Below the pieces are notes generated by a model that was given only the letters and a program-made list of their open reading frames with translations, did not search any database and was not told where the DNA came from. A stretch of DNA of 64,000 nucleotides from Synaphobranchus kaupii (taxonomy: Eukaryota; Chordata; Actinopteri; Anguilliformes; Synaphobranchidae). The stretch covers positions 26,956,813 to 27,020,812 of the forward strand of contig CM056376.1 of the NCBI GenBank assembly GCA_029718625.1, given 5' to 3'. This document shows positions 21,391 to 33,719 of the stretch, one piece after another. The first letter of the stretch is position 1; each line of letters starts with the position of its first letter. The translations under genes and the position numbers were made by a program.

Positions 21391-22490
21391 GGACCCTCTT
21401 CTGGAACCTTCTGGGACTTGTGAATGGATTAATTCATTCCTGCAGAGAGAGAGAGGGAGAGAGAGGGAGCAAGAGAGAGAGGAGATGAGGCCAGTTGTCC
21501 TTCAGGTTCACCCACCTTTTCAAGTGAAAGCTTTCACATAGCATACGTGCTGTTAAGCAGAACCTTGTCTACGGGCAAGCAGAGAAGTAACTTTAAAAAA
21601 GCTTAGAGTAAGTACCCAGTCTTCCCACAGGCTAAAAACCATAATGGTCTTTTTTTTTTTTGGAATTATACAATTTATGAATTTGTCTGTCACACATTCG
21701 ATTGTGGAGCGGGTAAAAGAAAGAAAGAAGGAAAAAGGATGTTTTGTCAGGAAACGGATAGCCTGATATTGTAACTGTAGGATGATGTGTAAGAGACGCT
21801 TCCTCTAAGGCAAAAACCGTTCTGTACCGGCGAGACGGCGTGCGCAAGGAACCTGGTCGAGTCGATTAGTCTGTCCATTTTTTTTTCCCTCAATATTTCT
21901 CATCACGGGATGTTCATTAAAGGCGAATAGTTTGGGGAGTCGTCTGTTGAGTCTGTTCCTCTAGTCTCTGTTTGAAAATGGTCACATTCTCACAGGCGGT
22001 GATGTAAAGATGGAGTCTGTGTAGCTTGTGTATCGATGGATGTGTGAGCTGTGTAGCTTCTCTTGTTTTTTTTTTGTGGTTTTTTTACTTCTTTTTTTTT
22101 TTTCGTACTTGTGCCTGAAACTATTCTTCCTGACAAAGTGATAAACTGCCACCATTGTCTTTCATTTAGACAGAAGCATTATAGAAGTAATGCATTCCAT
22201 TATGAAAATTTTTTAGTTTTTATTAATTCAAATTATTATAATTTTTATTTTTTTTTTACTAACAGGATGCCTTGTATTGTTGTTGGTGAGATTGATTAAG
22301 TGAATGAGCATGTAGGGCTAGTCCTCCTCTCTCCCTGCTGTTCCATTAGGAAAAGGGTATTATTGGCCGCCTCGCTAGCATCCTGGTGTAATAGAAGGAT
22401 TGGTCGGGTTGTGGTTGAGCACATCTATATAGTCAAGAAACAGTCTGCTATGCATTTTGTAATAAAACTGAGCTAGTTTGTGATCGGTTA
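21391..22490 (+). other. Probable CHFR 3' UTR
   Basis: AT-rich non-coding sequence follows the stop codon, with a GA-rich tract at 21445-21482 and T-rich runs. An AATAAA at 22461-22466 followed by a GT-rich stretch (GTTTGTGATCGG) is the best polyadenylation candidate within about 1.1 kb. Longer 3' UTR forms cannot be excluded. Confidence 0.5.
22461..22466 (+). terminator. Candidate CHFR polyadenylation signal
   Basis: A canonical AATAAA lies 1.07 kb after the CHFR stop codon, with GT-rich sequence 15-25 bases downstream. This is motif evidence only; 3' end reads would decide. Confidence 0.4.
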
Positions 22491-25400
22491 TAGGCTGCTT
22501 CCGTACATTTGAGACTACTTGTGGGAAAGAGAATGCAATCCATATTTATTGGTAAAGGGAGGCCGTTGTTCCCCCCCACCCCCCCCTTTTTCCCAGCTCA
22601 GCATGTGGAATTTTCACAGAGCAAAAAGCCATGGAAAAGCTTGTACATAAGAGGCAGGACTGAGCAGAAATCCGTGTGATGGTATAGGATTACAGTTCCT
22701 CAGAAAGAGATCAGTCTTCTGCTCAAATGCTGTAGTTCTATCTGATGCCTTGGGGTGTGGGTCGGGGGGGGGGGGTACTCAGTTGTATGCTTTGCTTGGG
22801 ATAATCAACTTAAAGTAGATTGAAGTAGTGCATTTTTACATGCTTTCTTGTTTTAAGTGGTATCCTTTTTACCGAATGAAGAAGTACCTGCTAGATAGTT
22901 CCATAGCGGGAAGGAAAACTTTTTCCACTTTAAATTATGTTAGGCACACTATTTGTAATACATGGTAATAACCTACCCAGCTGGATCATATGATTAGTAT
23001 TAACATGTCTTAGTCATTTATAAGCACTGGTTAGTGTATAGTGCTGTAAGCCCCACGTACCGAAAGCCCTTTCTATACCCAATATACCGAATGTGCCAAT
23101 GTTTGATTTGCGTGTCATCTGCTTTTAAATGTACGTGTAGTAAGTATTTTAAAGGGGTTGCTGGGTGTTGTAGTTAAAACTTTCAAAGAACATTTTTGAT
23201 ATTCTTGAAGTTATTTATGTTTCCACTGGGTTTTAAAAAAAAAAAATTTTGTTTTGTTAAGAGTATTATGATTTTCTGAGAGTAGATTTGGTGAGCGAGT
23301 TCATTTTATATCCTCTCACTTAAGCGGTATTTCACACTTTGTTCCTTGTTGGTGTTGGATGCTACACGTGTCATGCGTAGAAGAAGCTTGTTTCTCATGG
23401 TATTACGGGAGAACTGCGCGTGGGTTAGCAGGACCCCGCTAGTTTTTCGTTAATCGTGCAATGTACCCCCTGGTTCCCACGGCTCTGCTGAGCTAACGGC
23501 AGTTTGCCGTGTTTGTGGTTTTGGAAGTGGTCCAGTCATTACGAATACAGGAAACCCATTAAGAGAAGGGGCTCCATCATTATCCTGGGCTGTATTTCTT
23601 TATAAGACTGCCAGTGGAGGTATTTGTAGCAGTTAATCATTAAAAACTCAATGGCCTTGCACATACTTTTAGATTTTCTTAGCACTGTTATGAAAATAGA
23701 CACAGAAACCTGTGCACTTAGAGGCCCTGTGCAAATACTTTTTGTTGTTGTATTTAAAGGGTGAATTAAGCCGCAAGATAAAGATTAGTGTACTTATGAC
23801 TATATAAATGATAACATTTAAATCATGTCATTTCCAAACACAAGTCCTGGAAGTCTGCAAATGGCATGTATGTCATTTACGAAGATTCACTTCAGGTTGA
23901 CTTCTGATTGGCTGCCCAGTAAACGGTCGCACTGCTGATTGGTTAAAATGTTAATTGCCGTGTTACTGAGGCAAGGAACATGGTCTCCGCATGACGGATA
24001 CCAAAGTCCTCCTATGGGGGGCGCTGTAAGAACTTTCAGGATAATATTAAAAATTAAAAAAAATAAAACCAACTGTATAAAATAGGCTTAATATCCTAGT
24101 GTTTGTTTTTTTTGGTTGTTTGTGTATACCTTTTAGAAATTATTTTGATTGCACAGGGTCTTAAGGATCAGATTGGCATAAATAACTGGATCCATTATTG
24201 GTAGTACTCATGAGGCCTTATATATTGGAAAATGTTTCAGTAGTAAAAAAAAATTCTTTTTTTTTTTTTTTTAGATGAGTGATATAAATGAATCCAAGTT
24301 TGGTATGCAAGTTATTACATGTTCCTATTGCAATTGAATTAAAGGAAGAGAAGAAAAGCAATGCAAAGAAAGGGGGATTTTTATCACTCTTCTTAAAGTA
24401 GCCTTATATTCATTATCTGATGTAATCCTTTGTACAGTTTATTTTTTATTTTTTATATAGCTTGTAGTCATGTAGGGAATTTAAGATTGCAACTGAAAGA
24501 TATGTCAAACTCCATTGGGGGGTGGGCGGGAGGGGGTTGTTTGGGGGGTGGGAGGGAGGGGGTTGTTATTTGGCGAGTCCCAATTGTTCACGAATGCCGT
24601 TCACCCTTATTTGGACAGTACTTGATCTCTGAGGCGTTTCCTCATGATTCTGTTTGTTTGGTGGGGGAAGGTGAACACCTCACCCACCCCCATTCTGGCT
24701 CTTATCATAATAAACAGGAGTTCATAAATCACTTCCTGATTGAGCAAATGAGGACTGTCTCATATTACAAAGCATGAGAACTCATCACGCGTCCTTTTCT
24801 TTTTGATGTAGTGTATATAAATGTATATACACTTCAACATGGTCATAGCAATTTTGGTAAGCGTAGTGTCGAGAGGCATGCAAAATAACTCTTGAAATAC
24901 AATCTGGCACTCCGCCTGTCTGAAAGACGTTGTCCTTTACATGCATGTATAGCACCTCTTGTTCAGGTGTGTGTGCTCCTCAGTAAGCTGGTGACATCAT
25001 TCACATCGCCGTAAAAATGGTCTGGCTACCCTGGAATTAAACTGCCCTTCTGATTTTCAAGCTGGAAGGACAGCTGTAATGCTTTCAGATGTTTTATTTA
25101 CGTTTCAATGTATTAACAACAAATTTCTGCTTGATTGCAGTCATCTTGTCCCATAATTGGAAAAACTGACACATTTCACTGCACAGGGAAGCTTTAAACT
25201 ACAAATGGAGGATGACGGGTGGAGGGGAACCACAATAACACACTCAAACTGCATTGGGAAATTTAGTTTTTACTTTTTTTTGGTGTAGAAGAGCATGGGG
25301 ATCTCGCACGGCAGGCTGTTCTTTAGAGGTTGATGGCTTGGAAAAAGCGGCCTTTTCCTAGGATTGTTACAATCCTTACGATGTGAAAATATAGGGATGG

Positions 25401-26918
25401 GGATTCCGGCTAAAAGAAAAGGATTGTTTTTTCGCGTTAACCGCCAGGTTTTCGTAACGTGAGCTGCCAGGCCTGGCCAGGCAAGGGGAGGTTTTAGGCG
25501 GATCCAGAGGGCAGGTATCGGGCAAGACCCGGTTCCCAAGGCTGGGCCGCTGCTCATTAATTGCCTTCCTCGAGCCGCGGTTCAACAATGGCGGCATTCC
25601 TCAGCGGCTCAGGCCCAGCAAACCAGAGCAGATCCCCGGACGCCCGCCGGATTCTTAATCATTCCCAATAGGAAAGGCAAGCGGCTCCGTAAAGCCCAAA
25701 AAAACTACCCAAGCCGCCAATCTGGACTGGAGGCTAAAGCGGCTTTGCATTCTCTCTTCAGTGAAACGTTGTATTCTAGGGCAAATATTTACTCGCCATG
25801 GGAAAGAGTGGGGAGGGCTGCTCTTAGCTGGGTAGGCAGCGTAATTCTACCTCATCAAAGCTCACAAGTTCAATTGGGGGGGGGGGGGGTAAAATGAATA
25901 AATCGGTCTGTACTTTTTGTTCCGTAGGTCCGAGGACAGATTTGGGCATATAGCACTGTTAGGTTCAATGCCTTCCAACAGCTTCTAGTGCCTCGCCTGT
26001 ATTAGCAATGCTGGGGCTGATATAGAAATGCTAGCAATGCCGAGGATGATATAGAAACGCTAGCAACGCTGAGGATGATTTCTTGTTAGGTAGAATGGAT
26101 ATAGAAGAGAACTGTTTGCTTAACTGCACTAATAAAATGTTGCAAAACAAAATGTCTGCCTTTTTTTCCTTTTCATTTTTAAGCCCAGAAGCAGAATTAG
26201 TAGAAATTCTAGATTCTTGGTTAGGTGCACAATTTTCAATAAATAAAATAACCATGGATGAAACGATATAGAAATTTTAATTGCAGTGTATTTCATGACT
26301 AGTTTATTTTGCCGTTAATTACGAACTGAACACAATCCTCTTGATACTCCCTTTTAGAATCCAATAATACACACCTTTTAATTTGTTCAATTTTATTTAT
26401 TTTGATGAAAAAGAACAACCACAACCAATCCACCAGCCAAGAGAAACCGTTGTGCAGTCAGTTCAGACTAACTTCAAATGTTTTAGGGAATTGGCTGGTT
26501 TGAATGTAACTTTTCCACAGAATTTCACCAAGTGTCCCAACCGATTAGTGAGATGCTCCAAATAAGTGCTTAAGTGTCAGAGCAGCAAACGTGCTAATCG
26601 TGGCATTATCACATACAGGCACATACACATTTGTAGATATGACGGTATACTATTTGTAGAAATATATTTGCTTATGAAATGTATTGGTGGGAGAGTGGAG
26701 CTTTTAAAAAAATTAACAATATATTGTATATATAATGAGGAAAAGATTCTCCAGTTCCAAGTGTTCATCTTTTCACCTGGAAACCACTTCATAAATACAA
26801 TAATTTCATTGTGAGGCTAGAAATCAAAGGTATTCTGTATATTCCTTTACATTTCATAAGTTGGCACAAAAAACCAACCAAAAAAAAAAAAGTGTTTTCT
26901 GTCCACTGGCTGGACCGG
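22491..26918. other. Space between converging genes, no coding exon recognised
   Basis: AT-rich sequence with poly-C or poly-G runs (22570, 22764, 25877) and G-rich stretches near 24517-24565. A moderately GC-rich patch at 25420-25760 carries no recognisable exon. It contains the 3' UTR of the - strand gene near its right end. A TTTATT at 26392-26397 (AATAAA on the - strand) is a candidate polyadenylation signal for that gene. Confidence 0.5.
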
Positions 26919-27686
26919 TCACATGTCTTTGCCCACCACACTGCATGGCACTGTTGATTGGCTGAGAGAGGAAGGCTTGATCTGATTGGCCGTGCTGTAC
27001 ATCAGGGAGGACTTCAGCTCCCGGACCTCAGCATCCCTGGGTGAGTGGGAGGGGTGAGAGGGGTCATCTCCGGAGGGGGCGTGGCTCCCCCAGGGCCTCT
27101 GGTCTGAGCGCGCTCTAGAGAGGAGCGAGCCGTTAGCGGAGCTGACGCTGGGGCTAGCGCTCTGACCCGGACTCCTCCCCCCAGCCTGAGTCTTACCGCC
27201 ATACGGCTCCTGGCCCAGCCCGTTTAGGAGAGGGGCGGGCGACCGGCCCGGCCCATTTAGGAGAGGCTCAGGCGACTGGCCCAGGTGTTCGGCCAAGACC
27301 AAGGGCTGGCGGTCCTCCTCCTCGGAGATGGCGAAGACTGGCACGCTCACGTGCTCCCCCTCCCCCGGGAACTCCCACGGCTTCCCGCCGCCCTGGTTCT
27401 CGGCCTGCGGCGGACGACACAGGGAGCCATTGGTGGGCTCGGAGGGCGGGGCCTGGCAGTGGGGTTGGGGCCCGGTGGGGGCCTTGCCGTTCTCCACAGG
27501 GCCTGAGAGCAGGCTGAAGCAGGGCGCAGCGAATCGCGAGCGCCGGAGGTTGCTGACGGAGTTGAGCCGCCGCTGACGCTGGGCAGGCTGAGCAAGCGGA
27601 AAGGAGGCATTGCTGGTCGAGGAGTCCGATTGGTTCCCCGTCTCCAGGTGAGTGTCCGAGAAGACCTTACAGGGGCCGGCTGGGGC
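26919..27686 (-). CDS. Last coding exon of an unrecognised gene
   Basis: On the - strand the frame runs from an acceptor CTGCTCCCAG at 27687 to a TGA at 26919-26921, giving 255 residues. The product is low-complexity and rich in Ser, Pro, Gly and Asn. It has a basic stretch (QRQRRLNSVSNLRRSRF), repeated PLLNG-type motifs, and ends TVPCSVVGKDM. The GC-rich, stop-free frame and a phase-0 link to the upstream exon support a real exon. I do not recognise the family and assign no function. It converges tail to tail with CHFR. Confidence 0.65.
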   Translation of the reverse strand, partial: APAGPCKVFSDTHLETGNQSDSSTSNASFPLAQPAQRQRRLNSVSNLRRSRFAAPCFSLLSGPVENGKAPTGPQPHCQAPPSEPTNGSLCRPPQAENQGGGKPWEFPGEGEHVSVPVFAISEEEDRQPLVLAEHLGQSPEPLLNGPGRSPAPLLNGLGQEPYGGKTQAGGRSPGQSASPSVSSANGSLLSRARSDQRPWGSHAPSGDDPSHPSHSPRDAEVRELKSSLMYSTANQIKPSSLSQSTVPCSVVGKDM

Positions 27687-27873
27687 CTGGGAGCAGTAAA
27701 TGGAAAAAATACATCCATTTTAGGGAGCAGCCATTTATTTGTTCAAAAAAATTATTTTCTGAGTGTTTAATGTTTATTTGTAAATAGGAAGTAGTTAGGA
27801 AGCAGAAAAGGAGGCAGGGAAACGCAGGAGTTGATTATCTGGTGTGGGTAGGGGGATCTGTGGCCTGGCTCAC

Positions 27874-28107
27874 GCTGTCCACCAGCTTGGTGAAGGGGCT
27901 GGTGGAGTTCCAGCTACGCCACTTCCTCTGGAGCGGCAGGAAGTCCTGGAAGGTGCGAACGCTCCAGGCTCGCGGTCTGGTGCTGCTGGCCCCGCCCCCC
28001 TGACTGCCACGCCCCCCTGAGGGAAGGTCGCCGGGCGAGGCGGGGGACAGCCAGTCGCACCCGGGACCTGGCCCAGTGTCGCTGTGTCTCAGGAACCTTT
28101 CTCTCTG
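27874..28107 (-). CDS. Penultimate coding exon of the same unrecognised gene
   Basis: A 78-residue phase-0 segment lies between the acceptor CGCCCTCCAG (at 28108, with a tandem CAGCAG that could shift it by one codon) and a donor AGC|GTGAGC. It is joined to the last exon by a 187-base intron. Its best-looking part is WSVRTFQDFLPLQRKWRSWN followed by STSPFTKLVDS, which is less repetitive than the rest and is the best handle for a homology search. No earlier exon of this gene was found before the assembly gap. Confidence 0.6.
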
Positions 28108-28373
28108 CTGGAGGGCGGGGGGGGAGAGAGATATAGAACACACATGGTTTTATATTATCATATATTATTTATTGTTGTTGTTGTGTAAACATGCATTATC
28201 ACTTAGTTTTTGTATACATCAGTAATTATTCATTGGCATTAATATTTAAATGTATTTCTGTAGGCTTTGGCAACGTCCACTAGTGTGTTTCCTGCCAACA
28301 AAGCAACTAGAATCCGAGAGAGAGAGGGAGAGAAAAAGCTGTTTTGATATATTGTGCTACGTTTACTCTAAAT

Positions 28374-28508
28374 CAGGGATCTCAAACTCAAATCCTGGAG
28401 GACTGCCGTGTCCGCTGGGTTTTGATGTATTCCTGCACATCATCCTAAATTTGCTGCTGATTGACATGAATTCACAAAAGCAGCAGAGATTGGAGTTTGA
28501 GACCCCTG
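28374..28508. mobile_element. Short hAT-like MITE, 135 bp
   Basis: The ends are inverted repeats: CAGGGATCTCAAACTCAAATC on the left, and CAGGGGTCTCAAACTCCAATC when the right end is reversed and complemented, 19 of 21 positions matching. Flanks CTCTAAAT (28366-28373) and CGCTAAAT (28509-28516) agree at 7 of 8 positions, consistent with an aged 8-base hAT-type duplication. Confidence 0.72.
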
Positions 28509-29049
28509 CGCTAAATGATCTTGCAACATTTTGTGACAATCTTTGAGATCTTGCTTGTGATAATGGGGGTGTAACCAGGAGCAGCAAGTGGATAGTTTAA
28601 GTGTCTGTCTGAATCGGGAGCCATAGTAGCGGAGCTCTGCAACCAGATGTTCGGTACAATGGCAGTTGGATTTTTAAAAATAGTTCTGCAACATTTTCTC
28701 AGCCCTGGCTCGTCAATTCAATAACCTGAGTTAATTTGCATGATTAAAAACCTTCCGTTTTGGGCTGCTGGGTAGCTCATCCAGCTAAGACTGTGGGTGA
28801 GCTCCATGGTCCATCAATTCAGGAAATTAAATGAAAGAAGTTTGAAGAAATTCAGTTGTTTTCCTCACCTGACTGAATTGAATTTAACCATCTTGAAAAA
28901 AGGTGAGCAACTCGTATTACATATGAAATACATAAATGTAATCATATTTTTTATAAATTTGTTTCTGATTTTTCCCATTTTCTCCAAGTTTGGTAGCCAG
29001 TTGCACCCCTATGTAATTAAATTCCCCGTAGCAACTGTTTGAGAGTTAG

Positions 29050-29235
29050 CCGTTATAACCCCGTCAGCCGGTAGTAGGAAGGAGGGCGCCGTGTCCTCTT
29101 CAGGGCGCAACTCTTCTGAGCTCCTAACCGTGATTCCAGCTCGCCCAAGGCCGCGTGTATGCAACAATTCTCCCCTGTGGATTCTCGCCCCCCGCCCCGG
29201 GAGCGGCCGCCAATTGCCACTCCCGCAAGGCACTG
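29050..29235. other. Isolated CpG-rich block of unknown nature
   Basis: About 185 bases are rich in CG dinucleotides (CCCCGGGAGCGGCCGCC, GGCGCCGTG, GGCCGCG) inside AT-rich surroundings. No long exon-like frame with good splice sites and no tRNA or 5S rRNA signature was recognised. It could be a small CpG island, a 5' exon, or part of a retroposed RNA. Confidence 0.35.
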
Positions 29236-32200
29236 ACCATACTCGGATCTGGCAGGTGTCATCACATTTCTAATACAAATTTGGGCGTAATAAATATTTT
29301 TCTCCTGACCATTGGTGATTGAATGACATGGCATGACATTATATAAGCCCCTCCCCATTGTAGTCCTCTTGTCCAGAAGTTCCCAAACTTGTTCATCTCA
29401 AGGCCCCCCAAAAATCATCACCCACTGTATGAGGACCCCCCACATTCAAAGAGCATGTATACAAGAGTGTGTAAATATAAGAAATATATAAAGCTTTAGA
29501 CAAATCTTATTAGATGGAACAAATAATTTGACAAATATGTTAAATAAAACAATAATACTCCCTATCTATCAATATGCTCAAAAATGGCATGAAATATAAT
29601 CATTTTTAAAAGTAGCATACGGATAATGATAGCCCGCAGCAACAAATGTCATGTATTTGCCTGAAAGCTGCATTTCGGTTTGATAGTCTTGTGTGTGTTT
29701 TTTTGTGTTTTTATCTTCTGGTCTCAGATGTAGCTCCAGCGCGAATCTAAATCATTCTTAAAGACTGTAACTATCGTTCTGTCTGCAGCAGCCAAAGGGG
29801 CCCGTTGTTCTGCACTTTTTCACCTTATAATCTTAGAGCGTATGTCATTTTTTCCATCTCTGAGACTCCCTCCCTCCCTCCCACATTATTTAACCACTCC
29901 CCGCGTGTAAGTGGGTCTCTTTAAAGCCAATTCTGGGTCATAGCTATTTTGTGAAAGTAGCAAATAATACTTGGAGTAGGTGTAGCTTCTTTTTGGCACT
30001 CTGCTGCTTGTTTTTTTGTGCCGTGCTCCTACATGAACCTGTGAAATCAGCTGACCTACAAGTTGGCTAACTGGAAACATATTTAACGCGGAAGGGGATC
30101 TGAACCTATGGCTTAATTTCCTCTGAATTTGAGGAGAGGTCATGTGATTATTCAAAGTGTGCCTGCCGCTGTTCCTTGGGGAAATAAAGGGTAGCTTTGG
30201 CTTGAATTGTCAGCTTCCGAACTAATTATTATGTAAGATTTGAAAAGATTACCCCGAAAGAAAGGGTTGTTATTAAGACTGTGGCATAAGCCCTCTTTGA
30301 AGTGGTTTGAATAGCTGCTGATCAGTCGATATCACAAACTGTACTAAAGCTGAAGTTCAGTTGGCAAAGTAGCAGCTATTTTCCCTTCCTATTCGCAAAA
30401 TAGCTGTGCCTAACTTCCTGCGGTATCCATTTCAGCGTTTCCATGACTCCTCAGCACTGTTTGGTAAACAAACAGCTGAATGGATGACTAACATTGAAAA
30501 CAAAATTAATAATCCATCTGGGAAATTTTATTTTATTTTTTCTCCTCAACAAGATCTTCCCAAATTCCAAAAAACTATATATTTATAGAAAGATTCTGCA
30601 CTTTATTTCTATTTACTGAATGATTACCGCTATTATGTTAAAAATCTGTTATTTTAGATGGTTCCTAATTGGTCCAGTTGGTTGAGTGCTGCCCCCTATG
30701 GGCCAGATGAAATAATTGGCCATAGCTTCACACAGGGAGGAAGGGTTTCCGTCCGCAGGCTAACCAAGGCTAACCCACCTCATTGCACAGTAATGGCCTG
30801 CCATATGCCTACAGCTGCTTCAGCTGCGCAGTGCTGCGTAGCTGGTGCAGGCAGTGGGGAAAATGGAGTCGGCTTACTGCCCAGATTTATTTTGTTTTTG
30901 GGAGGGAGGTTTTTGACTTTGTAGGAGGGGCTTCAGCATCGGAACAGGATGGATGTAAGAAAAAGGCACTACAATGAAGCTATTGTTGTAATTATGTGAC
31001 GTTTGTGAAAAATGAAAAGTGAAAAAAGGAATGTAAGATTACGATTCATCATAATCATTCAGTACCTCCCGCCCGTGCAAAAAAAATCAGAGACAGTTCA
31101 CCCGGAAGATAACATTCTCTGGCTTGTGCGTATTTTGGCCTGCAGTTTGAAGGCAACGGTTTCGCCACCGTTTCCGTCGTGTTCTAAGCACTCTTGACAC
31201 AACTGTGGATGAACGATGCCAGGAGGTGCATCAGGTGAAAGGCAATCGGCGATATAATAAGCGGCTGGCAGTCTTACTGGAGCCAATGGGCCCATGGCCC
31301 TGTACTGTCCTTAACGGGCAGTAATGAGAACTGGGCAGGTACGCCAGCTCTGAGAGATTCTTCTCCGCGGCCAGGAGGAAAATCCCATGGCTGTCAAATT
31401 GGCACTGGCTGAAATGGGCCATTGATTTGAATGACTAGTCATCAGCCTCAGAGTTCATGCACATAGCCCGGCTCATTAGTCAGCTGTTAATCAGGGCGTT
31501 CTCATCTGAAAGAGCCAGATAATCCTTACAAAGAATCACTTACAGCTCGCTTCGTCTAGACAAGATTTAGGGAGGGTTTACAATGAACTTCTCCGTACGA
31601 CCACAAAAGCCTCCGCACAATAGAGACTTGTTGTAGGGGAGAAGAGAGCGAGATATAGAAAAAATAATAATAATAAATTCCTAGATGTGAAAGACTTTCT
31701 ATTCTTCCCTGGTTCAAGAAAGCACTGAACTTTTCTGGGCCTCTTTACTATACAAAAGCAACAAGAAAATAATAAATCAAAGGAATCTTTTTTTTCTTCT
31801 TGCGGCGAATAGTCTTAACAAAAGTATTTACGCCGTTTTGAGGGGGGGGGGGGGGTGGAACTGTGTGTGTGGGGGACCCAAGCCACACACCATCAGGTCT
31901 GGGAAACTGGCCGCACAGATAATACGTTCATTAGCTAGGAACCTTCCGGAAAGCTCACCAGCTTACTCTGCCAGGGTGCGCTCGCTCACTGCCAAACTCT
32001 CGCTACAAGACGCCAGAGTGCCATGCATGGGGAAAAAAATATTAAATAAAAAATGGTGGAGGACCAGCATCTTACCCCCCCCCAGCCCGCCTCCACTGTC
32101 CAACTGCTACCATTATCCAATGTGAGCTAAACGGGGTGTGAAATTAACATCAGTAAAATTTTGACTGTGGCTGGTAAATTTATTTACTCTAGCAGCCACT

Positions 32201-32252
32201 TTGGCTTTTAATCAACGAGGTTGTGTTACATTTTAAAAGAAACATAATGCGG

Positions 32253-32752
32253 NNNNNNNNNNNNNNNNNNNNNNNNNNNNNNNNNNNNNNNNNNNNNNNN
32301 NNNNNNNNNNNNNNNNNNNNNNNNNNNNNNNNNNNNNNNNNNNNNNNNNNNNNNNNNNNNNNNNNNNNNNNNNNNNNNNNNNNNNNNNNNNNNNNNNNNN
32401 NNNNNNNNNNNNNNNNNNNNNNNNNNNNNNNNNNNNNNNNNNNNNNNNNNNNNNNNNNNNNNNNNNNNNNNNNNNNNNNNNNNNNNNNNNNNNNNNNNNN
32501 NNNNNNNNNNNNNNNNNNNNNNNNNNNNNNNNNNNNNNNNNNNNNNNNNNNNNNNNNNNNNNNNNNNNNNNNNNNNNNNNNNNNNNNNNNNNNNNNNNNN
32601 NNNNNNNNNNNNNNNNNNNNNNNNNNNNNNNNNNNNNNNNNNNNNNNNNNNNNNNNNNNNNNNNNNNNNNNNNNNNNNNNNNNNNNNNNNNNNNNNNNNN
32701 NNNNNNNNNNNNNNNNNNNNNNNNNNNNNNNNNNNNNNNNNNNNNNNNNNNN
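32253..32752. other. Assembly gap of exactly 500 N
   Basis: Five hundred consecutive Ns. The round number indicates a placeholder inserted by a scaffolder rather than a measured distance, so order, orientation and distance between the left part (CHFR and the unrecognised gene) and the right part (ARVCF exon) are not proven by the sequence. Confidence 0.99.
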
Positions 32753-33719
32753 CGTTAGCCGTTTAAACAAAACGTGCAAAATAATTCACCCTGGCAATAA
32801 TGTAAACAACTTTTAGCAGAACCAAAAAGATCATGAAGTTAAAATATCAGTATGCATTTATATTAAACAACAAGAAGAACAAAAACAACTTCTGTGACAT
32901 TCCAGATTTAAACAGCCGAGGGGGGTAGAATTTTGGGCATTCCGAATGGTTCAAATTTTACCCGCAACCTGCGGGTCAATGTCCAGCCATGTTTGGTTAT
33001 ACGAGTACACATGGTGGGGTCAACAGGTCACATTCTTTGAGCGACTTAGAGGGTGGTGCAAAGGACAACTCCTGGTATTTTAAACATGTGCACCGGCCAG
33101 CTGTATATAGCCAGATGCCCACGATTGGGGAACAGTTTATACTATCGAGATAATGTTTTGCCCTCGGACAGCTAATGGCGTGGGGGCAGACGCTCCGGTT
33201 GCGACGGTATGCCCTTTATGCATTCTGCAAAGCTATCATTAAGTCATAAAAATGGAAGTGAATTTTCCAAAACGGGGCTATTTTAGCGACTTTAATGGTT
33301 TAATGGATTGTGATCAAACGGCACGATTTGGGGGGGGGGGCGCTGGCGATGGGACCAATTTGAAGGATGACGACCCGGAGCTGCATGATGGAATATAAAG
33401 AGAGCTTCTTTACAGAAAGGCGCCTCTCTTAGCCGTAACCTCAGAGAGCCGCCAAACTCACGTACCTCACGCGGGTAGATTAACCGCTCTCTAGCCCAGC
33501 TAACCTATGATCTACAGAGAGTCGGCTGGAGTTCCGTAATATGTCTCGGGCACAGGGCGACATCTTCACCCTTAACGCCGCGTTTCCTGGCTTTCAAAGC
33601 TCAAGTGCTTTGCCGCACTCTGCCGAGAGTAAATCCCGCACATCCTTATTAGCAGGGTCACCTCTTTGCAGTGTTGAGTGAGAACCCAGCACTAAGCACT
33701 ACACACCAGGTTGCATCCT

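Larger units (their letters stand above)
28108..32252. other. Non-coding sequence left of the assembly gap
   Basis: No exon is recognised on either strand. It should contain upstream introns or exons of the - strand gene at 26919-28107, but none was identified. It includes a MITE (28374-28508) and an isolated CpG-rich block (29050-29235). A non-repetitive stretch at about 31200-31560 looks of higher complexity and might be a conserved non-coding element. Confidence 0.5.
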
